NCBI GenBank assembly: GCA_028829895.1
Contig: CM054177.1
Location: 53,565,164-53,629,163 of the forward strand
Origin: Sinotaia quadrata
Taxonomy: Eukaryota > Mollusca > Gastropoda > Architaenioglossa > Viviparidae
Direction of reading: 5' to 3'
Length of the DNA: 64,000 bases
Shown piece by piece: positions 49,006 through 62,500 of the stretch. Within the stretch, counting starts at the first letter, position 1, and the number at the start of each line of letters is the position of its first letter. The notes under the pieces were generated by a model. It saw nothing but the letters and a program-made list of their open reading frames with translations. It did not search any database and had not been told where the DNA came from. A program made the position numbers and the translations under genes.

Positions 49006-52000
49006 TTAATCTGAAGCTTCTTCGTCATCTTCACCATAATCATTGGAATACCGAGAAGCTCTAGATATACCAGCTGAAACAGTACAACTTTCAAAGTTAG
49101 TCTGATAGTAGCCAGTAAAATTAAACAGAAACAAAAAAACCCATAAAGATTATATAATATAAATTAGGTTTAACATTTAATAGCTGGTCTTGTAATATGC
49201 ACAATCAACCAGTTGGATATATTTTTATCAGTGTTGAATTCTTTTCATTAAATTTCACATGACCATTACTACAATACATACAATCACATAAACATTACAA
49301 TATATTTAATCATACAAATATTATATTACGTAGGACATGCTATCATAAAACATTACTGTATAATTATATAAACATTACAATATATAAAATCACATAATCA
49401 TTATAAAATACAACCATATCTATATTGCCAAACATATAATCACATAAACATTACAATATACTCAAATCAAATAAACATTACAATATATTCATTCACATAA
49501 ATATTATAATACATGCAATCATAAAACATTACAATACAGTACATACAATCATTTATTCTCTTAATAAGCAGAATATAGTGTATTTGTTGTCAACATTCTC
49601 AATTCATGGTGTAAAAGAAATTGAAATCAGAAAATTATTTGTATTAAATTACTTTTTTGAAAATATTTTTTCAGCTGTAAAAAGCGATTTATGTCAGTAT
49701 ACTGAAATGCTATGATACTGCATTTAAATATTCTTTTTATGTAATGATTTATAAACTCTGGGCAAATGCAAGTGAATTATATGTCTGCAAAAAACATTAG
49801 ATCCAGTAATTTGTATCCAAGCCCCTACCATGGTTTTATTGTAAAGAAGGTATACATCATTTAAATTTGACAGTGATTTTCTTTTTTGTTTTAAACATTT
49901 TTAAAATCACTGTCAAATTTAAAAGATGTATATCTTCTTTACACTTTTTAAACTGAAAATTGGGTAAATTACTGACTTTTCTCTTAAGTAGTATATACAT
50001 GGTATATACATGGCTAAATTAAAAGTTTTTTTTTTAAATCAATATCCTTGAAAATATTTAGTTAGAGCAGGTATGCAAAATGCAGAATACTGACCTGCTT
50101 CTCTCAGCAAGGCAGCCACTTCTGGGTCTTTTGTCAAATCCACAGGCAACTTTCCTTCATTGTTCTTCAAATCCACATGAGCACCTTCAAATTCCAAAAC
50201 ATGTCATGTTAAATAAAAGATATTAAACCATTTAAAAATGTCTAGTATTGATAAAGCTTAAATTTTATTTTTAATATAAAAGTGGGAAGGAGAAGTTATA
50301 AAAACATATAATACAAAAGAATCATCGATGGCATCTATAATTATGTGGCAACAGTGCATGTTTGAAGAGTGTATACATTAAACATATTAAAGATATCTGC
50401 AATGATATTGAAAATCATGGAAAACACAGTTAAAACAGAAATAGAAGTGCACACTTTAAACATTAAAACCAGTCATAAAAAGAATGTATAAATTAAGCAT
50501 TAAAGCCATACATCCATTCTTACAAGAGTATACAAGCTATCCATTAAAGCCAAACACACAAATCAAAATAAACAGTGTATAAAATACTTTTATTTAAAAG
50601 TGCCCCAATTATGCATTAAGGCCATTTGAGAAAAAAGATTATAGAAATTATGGTGCACATTAAAGCCACACAAACATTTTAAGATATCGTAAAATTACAT
50701 ATTAAAGCCACAAATAAAAAATATTTATCCTAAAATGGTGCATAAATTACAGATTACAGTCACACATACAAAGTTTAGGGGGAAAAGCACATAAATTACA
50801 ATTAAAGTGAAATATATAAAACTAAAAAGAGTGCACACATTAAACACTTAAAACCACTCTTACAAATCCTACAAAGTTATACAAATTCTAAAATATAATA
50901 CACAAATAATATCCTAAAGCCGTAAATACGTAGCTGCACATATAAATCCTAAAATCTGCTAAAATCACACACAGAAATCCTAAAAGTGGTGCACAAATTA
51001 TGCATTAAACTGAATAAAGCATACATTGTACAAGGATACATTAATACATATTATAGTTTATGTTACTTATACATTAAAAAACCACACCTTTATCCAGCAA
51101 AAGCTTGACAGCTGCTGCATGTCCTTTCCATGATGCAGAATGAAGTGGTGTATCCCCGAGCTTATTCTGTTTGCAACCAGAAATAGATATGTTAATATAA
51201 CATTCACAACTCAGTTGTTTATACTATGTTTATGTTGCCAACCAGAAATTAATGTAGCCATTCACAACTCAATTGTTTTTACCATGTTTATGTTGCCAAC
51301 CAAAAATAGATATGTTAATATATCCATTCACAATTTAGTTGTTTTACCATGTTTATGTTGCCAACAGAAATAGATACATCAATATAACCATTTACTCAAT
51401 TGATTTTCCTAAGTTTATGATGCAAAACACAATTTTGTTACATCTTCCCCAAACTGCTACAATATAATTCTGTTTGGGTGATGCATGACTATTATAATGT
51501 GATTCTGTTTGGGTGTAGGATGGATGCTACAACATACTCTTTCTGAGTGTAAGATGACTGTTCCAATATAATTCTGTTTTGGTATAGGATGACTACTACA
51601 ATATAATTGTTTGACAGTAGGATGACTACTACAATATAATTCTGATTGTAGGATGACTACTACAATATAATTCTGATTGTAGGATGACTACTACAATATA
51701 ATTCTGATTGTAGGATGATTACTACAATATAATTCTGATTGTAGGATGACTACTACAATATAATTCTGATTGTAGGATGATTACTACAATATAATTCTGA
51801 TTGTAGGATGATTACTACAATATAATTCTGATTGTAGGATGATTACTACAATATAATTCTGATTGTAGGATGACTACTACAATATAATTCTGATTGTAGG
51901 ATGACTACTACAATATAATTCTGATTGTAGGATGATTACTACAATATAATTCTGCTTGGGTGATGGATGACTGCTACTAGTTATCTTATTCATTATATGT

Positions 52001-55000
52001 ACAGAACATGTATAAATTATTATTTTTTAAGTATTATAGCATTTTATTTTAGGAGTCTGATTGATTCTTATTTATATATTAATTTTATAATACTGTAAAT
52101 TACATTATTTTCATAATTATTTATTACTAAATATTATATTTTGTGTGTATTGGTTGCTTTATTTATATATTTTATAAAGTTGTAATTTATTTTTATTAAT
52201 ATTTATTTGTACTTCACAAAATTTCAATATATGCATTATATCAGTTGATAATAAACACATCATAGGAATGACAAAACTAAAAATCCAAACATTGCTTTAT
52301 AAAAAAAACCAGACATGAGAGACGCAATTATCAATAGGCTAAACTACCTAAATAATCTACATTCTAATTAATGTCTATTTGCTAAGCATTCAAATATTAA
52401 AGCTTAATCAGAGAGATTAATTGTGATTGTTTCTGGATTAGATAAATCTATCACCTGCTTCCATTGAAACTGACTTGCAAACTGTCTATCAACATGTCCG
52501 AATGTATCATTCTGTTTCAACAGACTCAAACTGATAAAGAGCTAATTCCTTTTTTTTTATAATAGATTTCAGATATCTCCATGTTATTGCTTACAACTTC
52601 ATAAGTTTCTTGTCATGACTTTGCAAGCTTATGCATTTCCAAAGACACTGAAACCTTATGTTCAGCAAAGTCCATAAAGAAAAACATTTTAATTCACAAA
52701 GTGCATTTATTGTTCATTCACAATAAAAGGACTAGGTTTATCAAAATGATAATTAATTTTTGTTTTAAAACTTTACAAAAAAAATGTTGGAAGCAATACT
52801 AATCCTTTAAATTTTCCTCTTGGTTATCTTCCTACGACAAGTAACTACTTTCCAGATATATGTTTATTATAAAAATGTAGGATGCACTACTTTCTAAATT
52901 ACAAAGTCTTACTGTTTGATTTTATTACTAGACTGACCTTCACCTCTGTGATATTGTTCCATTTTTCTGTCACTTCGACTTTAAGACATCAATATATAAT
53001 ATTAACAAATCTATACTACTCAATGAGAATCACTGTTTACTCAACTTACTAACCAAGTTCATTTTGTATTTAAATGTATATTTAATTTTTAAATCCCAGA
53101 ATTCTTTATCAGTTCCCCTGAACTGAAAGTTCATTAACCAATACAAATATATTCAATAAAATTAACCCCTTGAACAAAGATTATATAATAATTATGAATG
53201 TGAGATACAAGCAGTTATCTGACCTGAACATTGATCTGACAGTTAGGCTGGGCAAGTAGCATCTCTAAACACACCATGTGACCACCATGAGCTGCCCAGT
53301 GGAGAGGTGTTGAACCAGCTTTGTCCAATGAATTCACTGACACCTAACAGTAAATAGGACATTTTGAAAATTAAACTGTTTAAATAAAATTTTATCTAAT
53401 TTTCAAAGATTTTTAAATGAAATGTTAACTTTTATTTCTAAATTCTGATATTTAATGCTCTTTTAAATGAATAAAGCTGAAAGCCATGTATTACATTATA
53501 TATTAATAATATATTAAAATCACAAAAACTGCCATTTTGTATATAGAGACTATCAAGATGTCATTTTATACTACTACCTAAATACAAGCAAGCAAACAAT
53601 ATAAAGAAAAATACAATATACTATTCAAAACAAAGCAAACAAATAATATAAAAGAAATAAAAATGCACTTCTCTAAATAAAGCAAACAACTAATATAATG
53701 GAAAGAAAAATGATTGTTGGTATTTGGCTGTGCACAAGTATGGGGTGTGCAAATATCACTTGAATGTGTTTAGAGCTGGATATGTAACCATGCACTACCA
53801 TTAATGTATACTTTTGGTCTTTCTAAGTGGCATTGGGCATAATGCTTTAATTGCATTGTTTTGATTCATTAATTTAAAATAGTAAACTGTTATTCATTAA
53901 TTTAACAAAGAAAACTGTTATTCATTAATTTCATACAGGAAGCTCTTATTAACTTAACAGTATTTATTCATTAGTTAAACAAACTCCTATTTATTAGTTT
54001 GACAGAGTAAACTCTTTTTCATTAGTCTAAAATTTGTAATCATTATTTTTTCCCATTAGTTTAATTGTTATTTATTCCTTTAAGTTTAACATCAGTAAAC
54101 TATTATTAATTAGCTTTACACAGCATTATTCTTTAGTTAATACAGTTTTAATCATTAGTTTAACACAACAATTCATTACTTTAATACAGTAAACTGTTAA
54201 ATGGTTGGTTATTCATCACTTTCACACAATAAATATTCAATACCTTAAATCAGTAAATAGTTATTTATTACTTTAACACAGTAAACTGTTATTCAAAACT
54301 TTCACACAATAAACTGTTATCTATTACTTTAAAACAGTAAGCTATTATTCGAGATATGTTAGTAGCCGCAGTTTGAGAGCAGTGCAGGCCAACTGGAGGT
54401 TCATACATACCAAACTGGACAGAGATCCTGGGAGGATTAATCTTCATAACCATGATGGGCCTTGAGAAATTAAGAAAGTAGCCCTTATATATATATATAT
54501 ATATGCTATAGTCCATCGATCTCATAGCTTATTCTTAATGACCCAGGATCACTTACAGATTTTTATATATGTACAGTGGATCAACTTACAGCAGATTTGA
54601 AGTTACGGCACTCTGTCCACATTTAAAATTGCCTTACGGTGAGAAATTCATAGTTACAGCACTCAGTTTGGTACCGCACTACTTTCATCCGCACAATAAG
54701 ACTAAAGTCTTGCACCATAGTGGTAGACAGGCAAATGGAGAATGGTTAAATATATGAGAGACATTAGCGTGACTGCTGCTATATGCCGTTAAAGACATCA
54801 GCGGAGGCGAAAATCGATTTAATTTGGAAAAAAAAACAGAACTCTGCCGTAACTCAAAGAACCGCCTGTATATAAAAAGAATGTTGCTAAAAGATTTTGA
54901 AAATAAAATTATGGATACTGCCAGTGTATCATGATGCTGGATTATAAGATTTTCAAAATTTCAAGATTTAAAAAAAATTTTAAATTCATACAAGTGATCT

Positions 55001-58000
55001 GACATAACCAGCAAAAAATTTAAAATTCATTCTAAAAGATAAATGAATTTCAGGTAATAACTATCTTCTTTTTCAGATAACAATCAACAGAATTTAAACT
55101 TTAATTAAAATGTGTGTGTGTGTGTGTGTGCATGCACATGCATGCAGGCAAGAGAGAAAGATGAAAGTACTGATTTAGCAAATTAATTTCAGTGTTAGCA
55201 GAAATATTTAATATGTAAATAGCAGCAAAACCACTTCACTCTTACCCGGTTTGAAATACATTCCTTCAGGAAATCCAGATTTCCACGCTTGGCAGCATCA
55301 TGTAAAGGATTGTCTATGGACTCTGTATTCTCCTCCACTATATATATCACAGACAAAAAAATGCAAGGCAACCTACATAATGTATGGCACATTACCAAGA
55401 TGTAAGTAAGGCTACATTTGATAGAGTGCTACTACACTACATTAGCGACATGTAAGAGAGGCTACACAAGAGACTACTACTATAGTACATTACTGACAGA
55501 AAATCTGAGAGGAGCTACACATAAGAGAGTACCACTCTACTATATTACAAAGAAATAATGAGAGGGATTATGGCATGATATTAAACTACAGACAAAAAAA
55601 TATGAACTACAGAAGGAATGTGTAATAAAATAATCAAGCCTGTATATATATCATCTTAAATGTTATGATTTGACTTATAGTCTGTATGAATCTAAATATA
55701 GCTGGATGTTAAGAAAACAAGCAAGTGAGGTTTAGAGACTATGTTAGAATTTTTTGTTAAAAGTGCACATGTAAGTGTAGTCATTAGAAATAAATGGACG
55801 TGTGAAGAACCGGAATGAATAAAAAGCACGCAGAATGGATGAAGTGAGAGTTGTCCACAGAAGTGAGAGTTCAAGTCTAGTATGAAGGCAGGTAAAATGA
55901 AGCTTAACAGCCAGCTGCCTATGTAATCTAATTGATTTCATGAATAATTATCTAACCAGAAGAAATTATATGAAAAGCCTCAATTGTAAAATTCAGTGTT
56001 GAGCAAGTGAGTCCACTCCCAAATATACAAAACCCACTGTTCATATTTGTGACTTTCTAAATGGTACTATTATAGCAAATTTAAATAATACTATTATGAA
56101 TATGTGTGATATTAATGTTGCAAATGTTTATTTATAATCTTTCATAAATACATATTACAGTTTTCTGGTTAAATCAGAAAGATATTATTGCTTGTATTAA
56201 GCAGTTATTTAAAGTATACTTGTTGCACAATTGGTTTTAAGTGACTATTTTCAGTAAAACTCAAGCTGAGATAGTGCTTAGGAGTATACCAAAATATTTC
56301 TGGGGAAGTACTGTGAGAGTTGTATTTTTCATTCAAACAAGTTTGTTGGTCTGGCATTTGTCAGAGCCATGCTGAGATTTGAAGTATAGTAAATTGAAGT
56401 TTGTTTGCCTGTCTGGTCCTTTTGAGAGCCCAGTTGAGTTTTGAGTTGGACTTTTGATTTAAGAACATGTTAGTTCTAGTGCAAAATGTTTAGTGAGCAG
56501 ACAATACCACAAGTATGCAATCAATGGAGGGACCCAAGCACCACCAACTAGTCAAAGTCAAAGATTTAGAATGGAAGTATTTTTTTTAAAACTATCTATT
56601 TCTTCTCTCTAAATCCTCAGTTATTTATCTAGATGTAACATAATTAGTGCATCCAAGAAAATGCTACCTGGATGAATCAATCAAACACATGTGCACCCAT
56701 GAACATTCCCAGTGGGATAACTCTTATCAACAGCCAAGATGTGAGTGGCAGAGAGTTAAAATTACCCTTTCTAAAGTACATGTGCAGGAGGATTAAAAAT
56801 GAATTGAGAGTATGAGTCATGCACTTTAATTAAAGATCATCTGTGTGTATGAAATTTATATTTTGTCAATTTATAAAATAGTTCATTTAAATTTGATTTT
56901 TAAAAAATAAACTGTCTGTTTTTAACTCTCTAAATATGATATTATTGAAGTACACATCATTGCACTTGTGTTTGAAGCAATAAAAGTAATAATATTAAGC
57001 AGGGACTGCAACACTAATAAGCAGTGGACCCAAATGCAGTTTAGCTGGAAAACAAATATTATATCTAAACAATATTATAACAGTTAATATAACAGCATAT
57101 TTATTTCAGTTCAGTAACAAATGCCAACCAAGTTTATGGAACAAAGTATTACCAACCTTCCAGGAAATGCATTATCATTAGCAATTTTATTAGTCATATC
57201 ACATGCATGTGTAGGTCAGAATGAAATCATGATACAATTATCTTTTAATTAAAGATATACCATAAATATCAATGCAAATTATGGATAGTGAATATCTAAA
57301 CATAGAAAAACTTAGTGCAAACACTACTGACTATGATTTCTGTAGATATAGAAGAATAATTTTTCCTTTGTTTAAAGCAAAATGTTTCAACATTCAGTAT
57401 ATGTTACATTTGTGTAAAAAAAAAAAGTGACAAATAAATGTATACTGATTTTTTGAGTGATAGGATCATTATAAATACAACAAACTTTTGGCTTAAAAGT
57501 GTGCTGGAACATGCAATTAGAACTTTTGCTGGTATCTACAGTCACTGTAACCAAGCAGAGCAGATGACAAAGAATATCCTTAATTCAGATACACATTAGG
57601 GTATGAAATCAAGGCCAAGAGAAGGAGATTGCTTATTTTATGATGCATAATGCCTTAAAATTATTCTTTTAAGTCGAAATTAAACATGTTGCATAGTGAT
57701 TCCTGTAGAGCTTTCTTGTAGGAAATAATTATTTTAAGGATTTGAAAAATATTATCTTTCCTCTAACTATTCACTTATATGTAAATGTTTTCACACACTC
57801 ATCTCCTTGAATTAGTTTACCATTTGATTAAATTATTAGTTAGCAATGTTGTTAATTTCTAGTAATGATCCACAAATTTTCTGCCTGTGATCCCACACAA
57901 AACTGTTTTTTTTCCAGCTTCCACACTACTACTGTGATGATTCTTTCACTCACTTTTTGTCTGTGATCTCACTTAGTTATACTGTTTCTTGCTTATTGCT

Positions 58001-59507
58001 ATGATGATTCTTTCACTCAACTTTTTGTCTGTGATCTCACTTAAACTGTTTCTTGCTAATGTCTCATAGCTATGGTGATTCTTTCAAATGTCATGGAACA
58101 AATCGACTAAAGGATTGCTAATGGAATATGTTAACTAAATAACTGCTAATGGAACATTTAGAATAAAGAACATCTAATGAAAGAAGTAGAAGAAAGGATT
58201 GCTAATGGAACATATTGACTAAAAAAAAAAAAACCTGCTAAAGGAACATGTAAAATAAAGAGCTGCTAATGGAACATATTGACTAAAGTACTGCTAATGA
58301 AACATGTTGACTAAAGAACTACTATTGAAACATGTTGACTTAAAACCTGTTAATGGAACATGATGCTAAAGAACATGTAGAATAAAGAACTGTTGAAGGA
58401 ACATGTTCACTAAGAACTGCTAATAAAACATATTGACTCCAGATATGTTAAAGGAACATGTAGAATAAATAACTTCTAATGGAACATGCTGAATAAAGAA
58501 CTACTAAAGGAACATTTTGAGTAAAGAACTGTTAAAAGAATATAATGACTTAAGTGCTCCTAAAGGAACATTTAGAATAAAGAATAGCAAAAGGAACAAG
58601 CTGATTAAAGAACTGCTAAAGGAACAAGCTAAATAGAGGGAGCTGCTAAAGGAACATATTGATTAAAGAACTACTAAAGGAACATATTGACTAAAGAACT
58701 GCTATACAAAAATACTAGTACAGAACTGCTAAAGGAGGAAGCTAACTAAAGAACTGCTAAAGGAACATATTGTCTTAAGAACTGCTACAGAAAAGAATAG
58801 TAAAGAACTGTTAAAGGAACATATTGTCTTAAGAACTGCTACAGAAAAGAATAGCAAAGAACTGCTAAAGGAACATATTGTCTTAATAACTGCTACAGAA
58901 AAGAATAGTAAAGAACTGCTAAAGGAACATATTGTCTTAAGAACTGCTACAGAAAAGAATAGTAAAGAACTGCTAAAGGAAGAAGCTGAATAAATAAATT
59001 AATAAATAAATAATAATAAAAAAAAAAAAAGACAAACCATAGTTGCTAGGAATAAGGCCTGTGTTTCGATTGCAGCGTGCCTTCCACCAATCCTTGTCGT
59101 TCATGTCCAAAATGTAAAGTAAGTCACCTTCCTCAAAGGACAGTTCATCTGGCTGTTAACATTCCAATAAATAACATTAACATTATAAATTAAGAACATT
59201 AACATTCCAATAAATAAATACATTATAAATCATTACAAGTGGCAAATTCACATTCCTTGAATGACATTTAATATGCCTATTAATAAATACTATAGTATTT
59301 TACAATAGTATATAAAAAATAAGTACATTATAATAATCATCTCAAGTACAAAGTATGCTTACATAATCATCATGGTTTTTTTTTTTATCTATACAATCCT
59401 TTTGCTGTTAGTATTTTATAAAAGACGTAATAAAAAAAAATGTTATAGTCACTAAGAGACTGCTCTTGGATGATCTAATAACCCAGATTTGTGAACTATA
59501 CTATATA

Positions 59508-59594
<87 letters not shown>

Positions 59595-62500
59595 ACATGT
59601 GCATGATGTGTGTGTGATTATGTGCATGCATGTGTGTGTGTGTGTGTGTGTGTGTGTCCGTCCTGTCATTTCAATACATACTGTAACAGTAAAACTGTGA
59701 ACCACAATTTTCTATTGTTAATGAAATTTACTTCTATATTTAATTACATGGATGGTTATGATAAATGGTTTGTATGTGTGTGTGAGAGAGAGTGTATAAC
59801 AAATACCAAGTTGGAAATGATAATCAATCAGCTGAATAAAGTTAAAAGGGTGACTAGAAATTCTTTGGAAATATGGACATATATCTAGATGGGTAATTAA
59901 ATCTTTAGAATACAGGATGATTTACATATTCCAACTTTAAAACTGATATAACCTTTCAAAATAATCAAATAAATTAATGAAACTTCACCATTAGGTGTGT
60001 TTATATGATATTAATGGGTGAAAATGTCATTTTACAAGATTGCTTAATAAAAGTGAAAGCTGAAATATGAAAAATATTTTGGTGAATTGTATGTGCCTAT
60101 AACTTGCCCACAGTCTATGCTTTTCTTTTTATTTTGCTTTCATGCTATAATTTATTCTAAAATCTCAAAAATTATGTAATAAGCTTCAATATATATTGTT
60201 TGTTTGCTTCTCTTGCAGATTCTTTATTAGAGTAGAGACTATATATATATAATTTTGTTTAATAATGTTTACAAGTAGAAAACAGGTAGGGTTTTAATGG
60301 GCTGTATACAATGAAGTATAATAGGGGTATAGCTTAAAGGGTTGAATACAATGAAACATAGTTGGTGGTGGAGTTTTCATGTTTGAGTGGTGGTTGCACA
60401 GAGTGAAAATGCATACAGTTAGAGGTAGGGTTTAAGTGGAATATATGCAAAGAAGGGGCAGGGTTTTAATAAGTAAATGCATAATATAGAAAGGGATATG
60501 GGTTTAATGGTTGCATACAGTGAAGTATATAGTAAGAAGTGGAGTGTTACTAGTGGTGTAATACACACACACACGCACACATATATATATAGTTAGGGAC
60601 ATGGTTTTAATAGGCTTTATACCATGAAATATACTATAGCTAGAGGTAGGGTTTTAATGGGCTGCATACAATGAATTATAACAGGGACAGAGTTTTAATG
60701 GGCTGCATACAATGAAGTATAACATGGTGGAGTTTTAACAGTGAAATTATATGTTGTGATGTTCAAGATTCATTGTATCATGAATTAAGTAATTTAATTC
60801 CTTATATGTAGCGGTTAGGGTTTTTAATGACCTGTATAGAATGAAGTATAATACAGTAATGAATATGGTTTCAATGGCCTGTATACAATGAAGTATAACC
60901 TTAGTGTTTAGATGATTTGTATTTAATGAAGTATAATATATAATTAGGGGTGGAATTTTAAAAGCGTTGAATACAACAAAGCTGTGTATAGCTAAGGACA
61001 TAGTTTTGTAGATGATGCAGGACAGAGCTATATACATTTGTATTTTGGTTTGGATGATGGCTGTGATTATAATTTATATAAAAATTGTTCTAACCTCTAT
61101 CCAATACTGCATTCCTTGACCTGTCTATGACATGCATTATAAAGACAAGTATTCAAAGAGTAGAAAGTTTGGGCTTTTTAAAAGTTGTTTTAATTAATGA
61201 AGAAGAAAACTTTTGATATTTCATTTTACTTAAGAGCATGATGAAATACAAATCAAGAATAAATTCCCTAAGATATATTTCTGCCCTTCATGTGCACCCC
61301 ACGACTAACCTGTTGAGCTTCGTATGCATACAATGCTCGAACAACTTTTACTTGTCCTGAAAAATAGTTTATATATTTCATTATATGTAATTTAGTCAAA
61401 AGTAATATTAATAACATTTCAATTTGTGTACTTCAGTCAAAAGGTATAATCAATATAACTGGTTAGAATTTGTGTGACTCTATTTAGCCATAATACCCAA
61501 AATAACTGCGTAAATGTACTTTAATTACAAACTGAGAATTCAAATGTACCTTAATTACTGAACCTGGGGAATATAAATGCAATTCAATTACTGAACTGAG
61601 GAAATATAAATGCAATTCAATTACTGAACTGGGAATGCAAATGTACCTTAATTACTGAACTGGGAATATAAATCATACAAACATTTTATTAATTACTGAA
61701 CTGGGAATATAACATTATACATGCATTTTAATTACTGAACCAAGAATGCAAATGTAATTTAATTTTAAAAAACTGGGAATATAAATCACTTCAATTACTT
61801 TATTTGGAATATAAATATATTTTAATTACTGAACTAGAAATATAGTGTAGAATGTGGTGCAATTTGGGGGCACTGATATTTGTAGTGATAATATGCATTT
61901 TTATACTTAAGTTTCTAAGATACTTTTAAAACTACATCTAACTATAAATAATGAATTAAAAAAACAACAACAAAAACTAGAAAATATACAATAGTATTAC
62001 TATTAGTAAACAAATTAAAAGATGAGCAAGTTGAACATTTCAAAAATTACCCTTCAAGCAATCTTGAAGTATCTTGATTAAAGTTTTGTTTACAGTATAA
62101 TAAAGTGCTCTGAAATGCACAACATAAGAAAAGTGATACTGTAACCTATTAATATTTTTTTAATATATTTTTTATTTTACTTATTTATTATTATTATTAT
62201 TATTCAATGCAACCTTACTTTTCAAATGACTAAATTGAACTGTAAATAACTAACAATGCAACTTTAAAATTTATATGTAATAAACCTAAACTAATAATTT
62301 ATTAACTATGACTGATAATGTAAAATTAAAATTTATATGCAGTAAACCTAAACAAATAATTTATTAACCATGACTGACAATGTAGCATTAAAATGTATAT
62401 GCAATAAACCTAAACAAATAATTTATTAACCATGACTGACAAAAGGCTAAATATTTTACAGGTCATTAGCTTAATATTTATGAAAAAATCCCTGAAATAT

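Noticed and set aside
51618..51955. Regularly spaced short direct repeats, CRISPR-like at first glance
   Set aside because: Units are contiguous 31-bp tandem copies with no unique spacers, and they lie in an intron of an animal gene.
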